64,000 nucleotides of DNA from Candidatus Poribacteria bacterium (GTDB lineage Bacteria; Poribacteria; WGA-4E; WGA-3G): NCBI GenBank assembly GCA_022826805.1, contig JAJDUH010000073.1, forward strand, positions 62,001 to 126,000. The letters are read 5' to 3'. Every line of letters begins with the position of its first letter. The stretch's first letter is position 1. Shown here one piece after another: positions 51,768 to 60,661 of this stretch. The notes under the pieces are model-generated. The model searched no databases. It worked only from the letters and a program-made list of their open reading frames with translations, and had not been told where the DNA came from. Made by a program: the position numbers and the translations under genes.

Positions 51768-53399
51768 TTATTTTAGCTGCGTAAGGCTGTTTTCACGAGG
51801 CACGTACAGATAGGCACTCCGACCCGTGAAATATTGGGCGTACACATTTTCCCAATCACTGTTTGTCAGTTTCCACCGCGGCGCAGGACCGAGTTTAAAA
51901 TAGACAATATCCGCTTCCTCAAGACGTTGAAACGGGTAGTCTCCGATTGGTGCGCCTCGGTGCTGAGATACGAATATAACGGCGTTGTGAATATTACGTT
52001 CTGCTACCATAGGAGGTAGTTTTTGATAAACAGGACCCCAATTCTGATACACCTGCCCGATACGGATATAACTCCACACGATATTAACGCTGAGTAACAA
52101 AAAACATATCCCGACACCAATTACAAGTCCACGCCTCTGAGATACTTTAAACCGCTCATATAGAATAAACATCCCACGTGCTACCAACGGAATAAAACCG
52201 AGAAATGTCGATTCAGTATAATACCGCGCGTTTACAGGTGTAAATCCCCACGTTGAACCTTCAAAGTAGAAGACGGAATAGAGCAGCAGATTGGCTATCA
52301 GTAGGGAAAGACAGAATACATCATATTTGTTCCGAGAAGTGTGGAAAAATGGTAGAAGCGCAAGCATCCACGGCAAAATTAACGGTACAAAAGCAATGAA
52401 CCACATCAGTGATAGCTCAACTTCTTTCAACAAATTGTGATGGTAACTGCCCCAGCCCAATGCATTGAAACTGATAGATGGGAGAATGTGCCGCCACGTC
52501 CTTTCGATCGCCCATGCCGGTGTAAAGATGCGCGCCTGTTCAATATCAGGTGCGTAGCCTTCCATTCGAGGACCAAATCCGATCTTGTCGTATGGCTGCG
52601 CAACCGTATGCGTAAACAAGAACGGATCCTTTGTGAAATGGGCATTCCACGCCGTACATACCGCAAGCATTACGACAAACGGGATAAAGAAAAATCCTAA
52701 CCGTTTCACTGTAATTAATAGTGCCTCTGTTCCATCCCGTCTCTGCTGCCATTGGGTAATGAGATGATAAATAGCCAATCCCGCCCCAACAACCCCAAAG
52801 ACCACGGCGGAGAGCGGTCGTGTATTGAACGCATACCCCAGCGCGAAACCTGAAAGAAGCGGGTAACCAATCCGAGTAAGAACGGAGACATTACTTTTGT
52901 AATTTAAAGTCTTAAGAAGCGCAAATAGGTAGAGCGAAAGATAAAAGCGACTCACCGGTTCACTGAACCACGTCGATCCCATGCCGAGCGTTGCTGGTGA
53001 AATGAGCGCAAGCACCGCGGTAATAAACGCGATACTGTTGTGGATTTCTCCATATATCTCTTTTACAAACAGGTAGAGAAATATCAGCGCACCACCAGTT
53101 GCAAGCGCGGGGATAAGCCAAGGTGCGTTGATAAATACGCCGAACATCAACATCAAGGCGTTTCCGAACGGGTATTTCGAATACCACTTGCCATTGAGGA
53201 CATTAATATGCGGTGAAGAGGAGAATCCGTGTTCTGGAGGGGCAGGGAACGAGAGTTTGCCGTCCGAGAATAATTTCGCTTGGAATAGGTACGAGACGGT
53301 ATCTGGTTCAAAGTAGGAGAACTCGAAGTAGATGCCACATAGAAGGACCGATAGCAGCACACCAAGTATAGAAATGATGAAAATGGGTTTGATTTTCAT
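51768..53399 (-). CDS. Polytopic membrane protein, GT-C glycosyltransferase-like
   Basis: The 543-residue protein has about ten to twelve hydrophobic segments. The early FEPDTVSYLFQAKLF motif (with an acidic residue in the first periplasmic loop) is typical of GT-C-fold mannosyl/arabinosyl transferases using lipid-linked sugars. A C-terminal soluble part (about 440-543) follows the last membrane segment. The donor and acceptor are unknown. It is divergent from the his attenuator region. The exact family (PMT/ArnT-like) is not certain. Confidence 0.7.
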   Translation of the reverse strand: MKIKPIFIISILGVLLSVLLCGIYFEFSYFEPDTVSYLFQAKLFSDGKLSFPAPPEHGFSSSPHINVLNGKWYSKYPFGNALMLMFGVFINAPWLIPALATGGALIFLYLFVKEIYGEIHNSIAFITAVLALISPATLGMGSTWFSEPVSRFYLSLYLFALLKTLNYKSNVSVLTRIGYPLLSGFALGYAFNTRPLSAVVFGVVGAGLAIYHLITQWQQRRDGTEALLITVKRLGFFFIPFVVMLAVCTAWNAHFTKDPFLFTHTVAQPYDKIGFGPRMEGYAPDIEQARIFTPAWAIERTWRHILPSISFNALGWGSYHHNLLKEVELSLMWFIAFVPLILPWMLALLPFFHTSRNKYDVFCLSLLIANLLLYSVFYFEGSTWGFTPVNARYYTESTFLGFIPLVARGMFILYERFKVSQRRGLVIGVGICFLLLSVNIVWSYIRIGQVYQNWGPVYQKLPPMVAERNIHNAVIFVSQHRGAPIGDYPFQRLEEADIVYFKLGPAPRWKLTNSDWENVYAQYFTGRSAYLYVPRENSLTQLK

Positions 53400-53426
53400 T
53401 AAGTTGCCTGAAAGTCTGAAAAAAAT

Positions 53427-53455
53427 TTGACATTTGCCTCTTAATAGGGTATAAT
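53427..53455 (+). promoter_or_regulatory. Consensus sigma70 promoter of the his cluster
   Basis: TTGACA (53427-53432) and TATAAT (53450-53455) are both perfect matches and are separated by exactly 17 bases. Transcription would start near 53462, about 60 bases before the His-rich leader peptide. Confidence 0.92.
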
Positions 53456-53522
53456 AACATTAAATCTAATTAAAATCATCGACTTTTAACAGCAAGCTTC
53501 TGCTTGCAAACGATGCCGGAAA

Positions 53523-53576
53523 ATGCTTAACGCTATCCCATTTAATATACATCACCATCATTCGGTCCACTTCTGA
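53523..53576 (+). CDS. His-rich leader peptide (hisL-like)
   Basis: The 17-codon frame ATG...TGA encodes MLNAIPFNIHHHHSVHF, with four consecutive histidine codons and a fifth three codons later. It lies between a consensus promoter and hisZ-hisG-hisS and is followed by a terminator-like hairpin, exactly the layout of a histidine-operon attenuator leader. The ribosome-binding site is weak (GGA close to the ATG). It is too short for the ORF track. Confidence 0.82.
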   Translation: MLNAIPFNIHHHHSVHF

Positions 53577-53641
53577 GTAGAGCGGATGAGGGAATATGTA
53601 TAGACATCATTGATACGCAGCAAGTCTAACTTGTCTGGACC

Positions 53642-53724
53642 CTGGTAAACAAACCGCTCTCTCACGCGCTGTTCCGTCAACGCGTCTCAGAAAAGGAGCA
53701 CACTGTTTACTGGGTTTTTTTTTG
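53642..53724 (+). terminator. Attenuator terminator upstream of hisZ
   Basis: CCTGGTAAACA (53642-53652) pairs with TGTTTACTGGG (53705-53715) through 11 continuous pairs (two G-U), followed directly by nine Ts. The long loop contains a smaller ACGCG/CGCGT hairpin. Upstream segments GGTCCA (53564-53569) and TGGACC (53636-53641), and AGAGCGG (53579-53585) and CCGCTCT (53655-53661), are complementary and mutually exclusive. This gives candidate alternative structures that depend on where the leader ribosome stops. Confidence 0.72.
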
Positions 53725-53876
53725 ACTTCTTGCAGTGTCCCAAATTGTGGTTAAAGCATACTTTGTTCGTCGGTGAGGATAATAACCTTGCCATCAATCA
53801 TAATCAACGTTGTCGAAACTTGACGAAATCTATTTTTCACAACGAAAAAGATGGAGCGAAATCGAATCGTAAAAAA

Positions 53877-55313
53877 ATGGAAAAGTTTGATAAACCTACT
53901 GGAACGAGCGACTTTTTACCTGAACAGATGGTTCAGCGAAATTTCGTCGAAAAGGTCGTTCGTGAAATCTTTGAAACCTATGGATATGCCCAAATTCAGA
54001 CGCCACTGTTTGAATCTTTCGCGCTTTTATCTGCCCAGTCCGGTGAGGAAATCCGGCACAAAATGTTTACTTTTGTCGGTTCTGATCGAGTCGATTACGC
54101 ATTAAGACCCGAAATGACAGCCCCTGTTTGTCGTCTCATTGCTAGCGGAGAACTCGGACACCTCCCTTATCCGTACAAGCTCTACTACATCGGGCAATGT
54201 GTCCGACAGGAGCCGACTGCAGATGATGCCGAGGTAAAAATGGAATTCCGACAGGCTGGTGTTGAACTCATCGGACCTGCTTCTGCCCACGCCGATGCGG
54301 AAATTATCGCGATTCCTGTGCGTATCCTCGAAAAGCTCAACATTTCAAACACAAAACTAAAGATCGGAAATACAGGAATTTTTCGAGAAATTTTCAAACA
54401 GGTCTCGCTTGATACCAAGGATCACGGCGAAATTATATGGGACATCGATTATCTTGCGCGTCTGCGTGCGGAAGCAAAACTGTGGGATATTGAGACACTC
54501 CGAGATGCCTTTAATATGTTGCGACGCGCGCAGGGAACCGACTACCAAGGGGACCACAAAATTGAAACTGCCACAATTCAGGATTTAACTGAGAGTAATG
54601 TCTATGCTTATGCAGAGCAGTTGCCGAGGATCGCCGAGGAGACTTATAAAGCAAGTTGGCACCGTTACTTTAATATTGCTGGGGAGACCGCCCAGCGTTG
54701 TATAGATGTCTCAAAAATTGCGGGTGACAGGGATGCTGTCATGTCGGCATGGGAAAAACATCTCGGTAGTACAGCACAAGTAGCACGCCAAGAACTCCTC
54801 ACACTTTGTGATTGTTTGGAAAACTATGATATTACGGACTTTGAAATCAATTTGGGTATTACGCGCGGGTTCGATTTCTATACGGGAACAGTCTTTCAGA
54901 TTGAATTGCCGGAGAAACACCGACCGCTCTGCGGTGGTGGAAGATACGACAAACTGATTGAATCTTTCGGTGGTCCATCGATACCTGGGGCTGGGTTTGC
55001 ATTTCAATTTGATGCACTTATAGAGGCATTTACTGACACAGGAAAGAGAACTGTTAGCGGAAGGAAAGATTATTTCATCGCAGCAGAAACACCGGAAAGC
55101 ATCGCAGACGCACAGCAGCTCGCTGAAACGCTTCGGAGAAATGGAAAAAATGTGGAAGTTGATTTGATGGAACGCGACCTGCAGGCACAACAAGACTACG
55201 CCGGTCAAGCAAACTACGATTACCTGATCCGTTTAGTCTCTGGTGAGCCGATCCGCCGAATTCAAATTGAGACTGGGGACACACAGTCCGTCACTGTCTC
55301 CGATCTATTATAA
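53877..55313 (+). CDS. hisZ: ATP phosphoribosyltransferase regulatory subunit HisZ
   Basis: HisZ is a histidyl-tRNA-synthetase paralogue that activates short-form HisG and confers feedback sensitivity to histidine. The 478-residue protein from ATG 53877 begins MEKFDKPTGTSDFLPEQ. It contains LRPEMTAPVCRLIA, GITRGFDFYTGTVFQI and GGRYDKLIESFG. It lacks the RPQKGRYRQF tRNA-synthetase loop that the true HisS at 56271 has, which supports HisZ. The track's extra 49 N-terminal residues lie in the leader region and are rejected. It is the first gene after the attenuator. Confidence 0.88.
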   Translation: MEKFDKPTGTSDFLPEQMVQRNFVEKVVREIFETYGYAQIQTPLFESFALLSAQSGEEIRHKMFTFVGSDRVDYALRPEMTAPVCRLIASGELGHLPYPYKLYYIGQCVRQEPTADDAEVKMEFRQAGVELIGPASAHADAEIIAIPVRILEKLNISNTKLKIGNTGIFREIFKQVSLDTKDHGEIIWDIDYLARLRAEAKLWDIETLRDAFNMLRRAQGTDYQGDHKIETATIQDLTESNVYAYAEQLPRIAEETYKASWHRYFNIAGETAQRCIDVSKIAGDRDAVMSAWEKHLGSTAQVARQELLTLCDCLENYDITDFEINLGITRGFDFYTGTVFQIELPEKHRPLCGGGRYDKLIESFGGPSIPGAGFAFQFDALIEAFTDTGKRTVSGRKDYFIAAETPESIADAQQLAETLRRNGKNVEVDLMERDLQAQQDYAGQANYDYLIRLVSGEPIRRIQIETGDTQSVTVSDLL

Positions 55314-55370
55314 CGGAGATCGTGTTGTTACACGTTCACAGTTCCACGCTGTAGAAGAAGGAGAATCTAA

Positions 55371-56150
55371 ATGCAAACAGAATCACAACGGACGCTGAAT
55401 CTACTTTTACCAAAGGGTAGCCTCCAGGCAGAAACCCTTGAAATGTTTCAGCGCGCCGGTTATGAACTCAACGGTTATACCGCAACTGACAGGTCTTATC
55501 GCGCGACTTTTCAAAATGATAGCGACTTTCAAATCAAAATTTCGCGTCCACAAGAGATACCCGTCTATGTTGGCATGGATGATTTCTACGATGTAGGCAT
55601 CACTGGTCAGGATTGGGTTGAAGAAACCGACGCAGATGTTGAAGAGATCTTACCTCTGGAATATGGACACATTGACATCATTCTTGCTGTTCGCGAAGAA
55701 CGTGATGACATCAATACTTTCGACGATTTGGTGAATCTCGCCGATAGAGACATCCGTATTTCAACTGAGTATCTGAACCTTGCCGAGAAATTTATCCTTG
55801 AAAAAACGGAAAATAGGATTGCACCGGCGATTTTAACGCCATGGAAGCGACTCAACACTCGCGGCTCTTACCAGGCACCAATCACGCTCATGTTGTCTTT
55901 CGGGGCAACCGAAGGGAAACCACCCGAAGAAGCCGATGCTATCATCGACAATTCAACCGCATCACGGCGTACGCTCAAGGCAAATGCGCTCAAAGTCGTT
56001 GAACTATTGCGCGAATCTGAATCTACCCTCATTGCTAATCCGAAGGCACTCAGAGATCCTTGGAAGCACGAAAAAATCGAAGAGCTTAAGCAGACGTTAC
56101 AGAAAGGTTTGCGGAGACGGCGGAGTCAGGCACTCCCGGGACACATTTAA
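55371..56150 (+). CDS. hisG: ATP phosphoribosyltransferase HisG
   Basis: HisG condenses ATP and PRPP, the first committed step of histidine synthesis. The 259 residues begin with NLLLPKGSLQAETLEMFQRAG and include KISRPQEIPVYVGMDDFYDVGITGQDW and an Asp/Thr-rich phosphate-binding segment (DAIIDNSTASRRTLKAN). No C-terminal ACT-like regulatory domain is apparent, consistent with dependence on the neighbouring HisZ. The ribosome-binding site GAAGGAGA precedes the ATG. The operon probably transcribes hisZ-hisG-hisS. Confidence 0.93.
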   Translation: MQTESQRTLNLLLPKGSLQAETLEMFQRAGYELNGYTATDRSYRATFQNDSDFQIKISRPQEIPVYVGMDDFYDVGITGQDWVEETDADVEEILPLEYGHIDIILAVREERDDINTFDDLVNLADRDIRISTEYLNLAEKFILEKTENRIAPAILTPWKRLNTRGSYQAPITLMLSFGATEGKPPEEADAIIDNSTASRRTLKANALKVVELLRESESTLIANPKALRDPWKHEKIEELKQTLQKGLRRRRSQALPGHI

Positions 56151-56270
56151 GGTCTTTTATCTATGGGATTTCGCTACGATTTTTTGTTGTCAGATTGTTG
56201 GTTTCTGATAAGGTCGGTGTGTTCTTGCGTGAGAGCCCAAGCTCATTAATATTTAAGAGGAGAAAAACTT

Positions 56271-57602
56271 ATGGCAGCACCATTCATTAAACCGCGTGTT
56301 CCGCGAGGGATGCGAGACATTCTACCTGAACAGATGATTCGCAGGCAATACGTTATAGATGTTGTTCGCAATGTGTTTGAAGAATTTGGGTTTGAACCCT
56401 TGCAAACACCTGCCCTCGAATTGTCTGAAGTCCTCACAGGTAAATACGGACCCGATGCTGAAAAACTTATCTATCAGGCAGGGCATGTAGGTGGAAAGGA
56501 GGACATCTCCCTCCGCTATGATCTTTCGGTGCCGCTCTGCCGCGTTATGGCCATGTATCCGCAACTGCCCAAACCCTTTAAGCGTTACCAGATTGATCCT
56601 GTCTGGCGGGCAGAACGTCCGCAAAAGGGACGCTATCGCCAATTCTTCCAATGCGACGCGGATACGGTCGGAACTGAGAGTATGCTCGCTGATGCTGAAA
56701 ATGTTAATCTCATCTATCAGGTCCTAACTCGGCTCGGTTTCAAACAATTCGAGATTAACATCAATGACCGAAAACTAATCACTGGAATCGGGCAATTCGC
56801 CGGTGTGCCTAATGAACAACTGGGTGGTCTCTATCGCTCCATTGATAAATTGGATAAAATTGGACTGTCAGGAGTCAGGGGAGAATTGATGGAAAATCAG
56901 ATTCCAGAACCCGTTATTGAGAAACTGCTCGCACTGCTTCAAATTGAAGGGGATACAACGACCGTCTTAAATGCGCTCTCTGAACAACTCGGTGATTCTG
57001 AAGTCGCAAGAGAGGGTATTGCAGAATTGGAAGAACTAAGTTCGTATCTTACAACACTCGGCGTACCAAGCGAGTTCTACAGGGTGAATGTTTCAATGGT
57101 ACGTGGATTGGAATACTATACCGGTCCGATTTATGAGACCGTTGTCGAAGAACCAAAAATCGGAAGTATCACCGGTGGCGGCAGGTACGATGAACTCATC
57201 GGCAGTTTTAGTAAGCAGGGTTACCCAGCAACAGGCACCAGTTTCGGTATTGAACGCATTATTGATGTGATGGAAGAATTTGATATGTTTCCATCAACTG
57301 TAGCCAAAACGGTAACACAGGTGTTAGTAACCGTTTTCGATGCAGAACTCGCCCAAGAATCTCTGAAAGTAGCGATGCTTCTGCGCGATAGTGGTATCCG
57401 TACCGAAGTCTATTGTCGCCCGACACGCATCAGCACACAGATGAAATATGCCGATAGCAAAAGTATACCCTATGCTGTCATCCTCGGCTCTGATGAAGTA
57501 GAAGCTGGCACGGTCGCTGTTCGGGACCTCGCGAGTCGAGAACAGCAAATTGTTCCACGAGAGAAACTTGTTGAACACGTTCAAGAATTAGCAAGGACAT
57601 AA
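56271..57602 (+). CDS. hisS: Histidyl-tRNA synthetase
   Basis: The 443-residue enzyme charges tRNA-His. It has PRGMRDILPEQ (motif 1 region), RYDLSVPLCRVMAMY and WRAERPQKGRYRQFFQCDADTVG (motif 2), and the histidine-binding MVRGLEYYTGPIYET with GGGRYDELIGSF (motif 3 region). The C-terminal anticodon-binding domain starts about residue 345. Its place behind hisZ-hisG and the His-rich leader suggests that tRNA charging and histidine synthesis are co-regulated. The ribosome-binding site is AGAGGAG. Confidence 0.95.
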   Translation: MAAPFIKPRVPRGMRDILPEQMIRRQYVIDVVRNVFEEFGFEPLQTPALELSEVLTGKYGPDAEKLIYQAGHVGGKEDISLRYDLSVPLCRVMAMYPQLPKPFKRYQIDPVWRAERPQKGRYRQFFQCDADTVGTESMLADAENVNLIYQVLTRLGFKQFEININDRKLITGIGQFAGVPNEQLGGLYRSIDKLDKIGLSGVRGELMENQIPEPVIEKLLALLQIEGDTTTVLNALSEQLGDSEVAREGIAELEELSSYLTTLGVPSEFYRVNVSMVRGLEYYTGPIYETVVEEPKIGSITGGGRYDELIGSFSKQGYPATGTSFGIERIIDVMEEFDMFPSTVAKTVTQVLVTVFDAELAQESLKVAMLLRDSGIRTEVYCRPTRISTQMKYADSKSIPYAVILGSDEVEAGTVAVRDLASREQQIVPREKLVEHVQELART

Positions 57603-57653
57603 ATAGTTTGTCCTGTTGGATATTCAAAATGACAACGGGAGTGTTGTAGAAAA

Positions 57654-58841
57654 ATGAATCGATTTTATCAACGTCCCTATTTCACTCGCTGTATACTTTT
57701 GCTCTTTTGCATTGTTCAAGCGGTGCAGTTGACAAGTGCGGGGTGTAGCCATAGCAAACCGTATTACCGTGCTGACGTCCCAGAAATTGGAAAACGTGAT
57801 GCTGAAATAGAGGGTGTGCTTCATTATCGTCTTTTGCTCCTCGGAGATGGAGGAGAGCCAAGGCGAGATGAACCCGTACTTAAGACCCTCGGTGAATGGG
57901 CAAGAAAAGACGCTGCGAAAACGAGTATTGTCTTTTTAGGCGACAATATGTATCCAGAGGGAATGACGGAACGGAAAAAACATGAAGCCGAGAAGCGCCT
58001 CACACCACAAATCGCTGTTGTCAAAGTCTCTGGTGCTCACGGATTGTTCATTCCTGGAAATCATGATTGGGCATCAGGAAAAGCAGAAGGGCTTAGCGCA
58101 GTTCTTACACAAGAAAAATTTATCAATGAGGCACTTGCTGGCGAATTGAATTTTCTGCCATCTGGAGGCACACCCGGCCCAGTGGCACTTCAGCTTCCGA
58201 AAGCCAACCCCGCAGTCCGGCTCATCCTTCTGGATACACAGTGGTGGCTCCACCGACATGAGAAACCACAGAAATCACCCGAATCAGTTATCGAAGAACT
58301 CATCGGACTATTTGACACGGAATTACCGGTCTTTGTTGTAGGGCACCATCCACTGGAGACTTATGGACCGCACGGAGGGTACTTTGACTGGAAATATCAT
58401 CTTTTTCCTGTCAAATTTTTAAAGAAGTGGGCATGGGTTCCAGTCCCTATATTGGGATCCATAGGTCCTTACTGGCGGAAACACCTGTACAAATCTGACC
58501 AGGATATAAGCGGCGAGCGTAACAAAAATATGGTGGCGCAGCTGAATCGAGCATTTTCGGCACGGAAGTCCACTGACCAAAACACACCACTTTTAATCTA
58601 TGCCTCCGGACATGAACATTCTCTGCAAGTTTTGAAAGACGATGTCGTAGACTATTTTCTCATCAGCGGGGCTGCTGCGAGTCGGAAAGTGACGGAAGTG
58701 ATGTCTGGCGAGAATACGCTATTCGCGCATCAGCACACCGGTTTCATGGCAGTCGATTTTTTTGTTGATGGAAAAGTTTTGCTGAGGGTGGTCGAACCTG
58801 AAGGCAAAGGTGTGCTATTTCACCGTTGGTTGACATTTTAA
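57654..58841 (+). CDS. Metallophosphoesterase-domain lipoprotein
   Basis: The 395-residue precursor has a lipoprotein-type signal (LLLFCIVQAVQLTSAGC, cysteine near residue 27). The calcineurin-like motifs are LLLGDGGE (the first aspartate pair), FLGDNMYPEGM, IPGNHDWASG, VVGHHPLET and YASGHEHSLQV. They place the two-metal site outside the cytoplasm. The substrate (phosphoester or nucleotide) is unknown. It follows hisS by about 50 bases and may share its transcript by chance. Confidence 0.85.
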   Translation: MNRFYQRPYFTRCILLLFCIVQAVQLTSAGCSHSKPYYRADVPEIGKRDAEIEGVLHYRLLLLGDGGEPRRDEPVLKTLGEWARKDAAKTSIVFLGDNMYPEGMTERKKHEAEKRLTPQIAVVKVSGAHGLFIPGNHDWASGKAEGLSAVLTQEKFINEALAGELNFLPSGGTPGPVALQLPKANPAVRLILLDTQWWLHRHEKPQKSPESVIEELIGLFDTELPVFVVGHHPLETYGPHGGYFDWKYHLFPVKFLKKWAWVPVPILGSIGPYWRKHLYKSDQDISGERNKNMVAQLNRAFSARKSTDQNTPLLIYASGHEHSLQVLKDDVVDYFLISGAAASRKVTEVMSGENTLFAHQHTGFMAVDFFVDGKVLLRVVEPEGKGVLFHRWLTF

Positions 58842-59064
58842 AACTTTAAACTTAGTTGTTTTCTTAATTCTCGCTAACACACAGTTTTTCGTCCACGCGT
58901 GTTTTATTCACAAATGAGGGTTAAAAAAGGCTTTCGAGAATGCCCTACAAGCCCTTTGCAAAAGATGCCCCGCTATGGTAACCCTGCTGAAAAAATACAC
59001 GAGGCTTGTAGCGGGGCTATAATTTACAGTTTAAGTTCCTTCAAATATACCTTTTGTACATACA

Positions 59065-59094
59065 ATAGGCAGGACAAAAGTATGCCCTGCCTAT
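59065..59094. terminator. Hairpin between convergent genes
   Basis: ATAGGCAGG and CCTGCCTAT form a 9-bp stem with a 12-base loop between the phosphoesterase and the small membrane genes. A short T-rich stretch follows on the plus strand (CTCTTTT). It could end either transcript. Confidence 0.4.
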
Positions 59095-59119
59095 GTTCAC
59101 TCTTTTCTACTTTACGATG

Positions 59120-59449
59120 CTAACCTTCCGTTTTACGATTTTGGCGGGCATACCTTAAAAATTCCACATCTCGTAGATACGGCTCCACCTCTTCTAATTC
59201 AAATCGAATTTCTTGTAAATCTCCAACAATCTGATTTAAATCCGAATCTACTTGACGGTAGGTCTCTTGGGCTTTGTCAGGTTTATATCCGGATTCCCTC
59301 AGGTAATACGAAGTTCCCAACCAGACACACACGAGTGCAGTGATTGTTGTCGTCCCTGCAATTATTACAATAATAGTGGTAACCGCTGTGGCAAGTTTGA
59401 AGATAAAGAAGAATGCCAGAGCGCAAAAAATCAATAGCAATAATACCAT
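59120..59449 (-). CDS. Small membrane protein with coiled coil (PspB-like)
   Basis: The 109-residue protein has one or two N-terminal hydrophobic stretches (LLLLIFCALAFFFIF, TTIIVIIAGTTTITALVCVWLG) followed by a charged helix (about 60-100, ELEEVEPYLRDVEFL). The architecture resembles the next gene. PspB (phage-shock protein B) has a related anchor plus coiled coil, but no sequence signature fixes that identity. It lies just downstream of the next minus-strand gene and is probably cotranscribed. Confidence 0.55.
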   Translation of the reverse strand: MVLLLLIFCALAFFFIFKLATAVTTIIVIIAGTTTITALVCVWLGTSYYLRESGYKPDKAQETYRQVDSDLNQIVGDLQEIRFELEEVEPYLRDVEFLRYARQNRKTEG

Positions 59450-59464
59450 GTCTGCTCTCCTCCT

Positions 59465-59701
59465 CTATTCACTCGCGCCCTTGGCGATGTTGATGAGTCG
59501 TTTCACTTCCTCTTTGAGAACAGCCATTTCTTTTTGAACTGCATTCACTTTTTGCTGCAGTACTTCTATCTCACGTTGTGATGCTCCTTTTGTCAATCCC
59601 CGTTTCTTTGTAGAATAGGAAATTCCCATCCAGACGATCAGGAGCGTTGTTATCGTGACACTCCCAAAGATAATAGCGATAATCAGTACGATTTCTCCCA
59701 T
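59465..59701 (-). CDS. Small membrane protein with coiled coil (PspB-like)
   Basis: The ATG at 59701 has GGAGGAAG upstream and gives 78 residues; the track's TTG at 59716 overlaps that ribosome-binding site. One membrane segment (IVLIIAIIFGSVTITTLLIVW) is followed by a coiled-coil heptad region (IEVLQQKVNAVQKEMAVLKEEV). The arrangement resembles PspB. It sits 15 bases upstream of the previous small gene in transcription order. Confidence 0.55.
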   Translation of the reverse strand: MGEIVLIIAIIFGSVTITTLLIVWMGISYSTKKRGLTKGASQREIEVLQQKVNAVQKEMAVLKEEVKRLINIAKGASE

Positions 59702-59796
59702 TTTCACTTCCTCCAACCTTGAATAAAATTTAGTTTCATTTTATTAGAGTCAGGAAAAGAATAAAGGATAGTAAAAAAAATAATGGGCAGATATAT

Positions 59797-60564
59797 TTAA
59801 ACGAACTTTGATGTAATCTCCTCGTTTAGTGGTTGAAAAGGTTGTTCTGTGTCCTTCTTCTCCAATAAGCGAGCCACGTCATACCCTCTACGAAGCAATT
59901 CAATTAAAAGTTCGTCATCCGATGCCTCATATACCGAACTTAACGTTTTGCCTCTTATGTTAGATTCGGAATGGATTGACATCGCTTCCGAGGCATCTCT
60001 AACGCTCGCGTAGTTAACCCCCAGATATCGCTGTGTTGTCACCACACTTTTATGCCCCAACATCTCTTGCACGGCATATATATCGTTCGTCTGTTCATAT
60101 AGACGCTGGGCATAAGACTTCCGCAGCGAGTGCGTACCGAGTTTTCCATTTAAACCCGCTGCCCCAAATGCGGTCTTTAGCGCATCGTGTGCCGCGATTC
60201 GCGTCATCGCTTTTAAACCTCGTCCTTTACGGGACGGGAACAGTGGACGGATGGGACTGATTTTTCCAAATAGATTTTTATGCCAAGCAATAAGGTTCTC
60301 AATCGCGTGTCTACCATCTATATTTACAGGGACAGCTCTTGATACCTCGCCGCCTTTCACAATACTCAAATCAAACAGTAAATCTTTGACAGTTTTACCG
60401 TTTTGCCATACATCACTCACTTTCAGCGCGAGCAGCTCACTAATACGTCCCCCAACGGATACTCCTAACATAAATAGACTGCGATTCCGAATGGCAAATA
60501 CGCCACCAAAGGCTTCCGATACGTTGCGTATTTCAGCGTTATCTAAGGGTCTTGTACCTTTCAT
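59797..60564 (-). CDS. Tyrosine recombinase, catalytic domain without the usual N-terminal domain
   Basis: The 255-residue protein contains the catalytic set: arginine in GGRISELLAL, lysine in SIVKGGE, histidine and arginine in THSLRKSYAQ, histidine in GHKSVVTTQRY and the nucleophilic tyrosine in that motif. Known XerC/D or phage integrases add an about 90-residue core-binding domain before this. Here the protein starts almost at the catalytic domain (DNAEIRNVSEAFGG). A charged C-terminal extension of about 60 residues follows the tyrosine. No att site or phage genes are seen. It could be a standalone recombinase or a remnant of a mobile element. Confidence 0.85.
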   Translation of the reverse strand: MKGTRPLDNAEIRNVSEAFGGVFAIRNRSLFMLGVSVGGRISELLALKVSDVWQNGKTVKDLLFDLSIVKGGEVSRAVPVNIDGRHAIENLIAWHKNLFGKISPIRPLFPSRKGRGLKAMTRIAAHDALKTAFGAAGLNGKLGTHSLRKSYAQRLYEQTNDIYAVQEMLGHKSVVTTQRYLGVNYASVRDASEAMSIHSESNIRGKTLSSVYEASDDELLIELLRRGYDVARLLEKKDTEQPFQPLNEEITSKFV

Positions 60565-60645
60565 GCAAAAAACTCCTCTTCTCCATTAATATATAGCATT
60601 TAAAACGGAATAAAAGCTTTATTGGTTTCTATACACATCAAGAAG

Positions 60646-60660
60646 GACAGATCGTCTGTC
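60646..60660 (-). terminator. Short hairpin beyond holA
   Basis: GACAGA and TCTGTC form a 6-bp stem with a 3-base loop immediately beyond the holA stop on the minus strand. There is only a weak U-rich tail (CTTCTTG), so it may be a weak terminator. Confidence 0.35.
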
Positions 60661-60661
60661 T

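Noticed and set aside
53523-53724. T-box riboswitch instead of a leader-peptide attenuator
   Set aside because: I found no T-box consensus (the GGUGGNACCGCG-type sequence) and the His-codon frame explains the region better. A T-box remains formally possible until a covariance search is run.
53730-53876. Extra 49 N-terminal residues in the track's hisZ ORF
   Set aside because: They lie in the region between the attenuator terminator and the ATG at 53877, do not resemble HisZ, and the conserved start MEKFDKPTGTSDFLPEQ begins at 53877.
58899-59123. 74-residue ORF in the spacer after the phosphoesterase
   Set aside because: Low-quality sequence with no known motif; it overlaps the hairpin and the convergent gene.
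59797-60564. Prophage around the tyrosine recombinase
   Set aside because: No phage structural, lysis or replication genes are in the flanking sequence.
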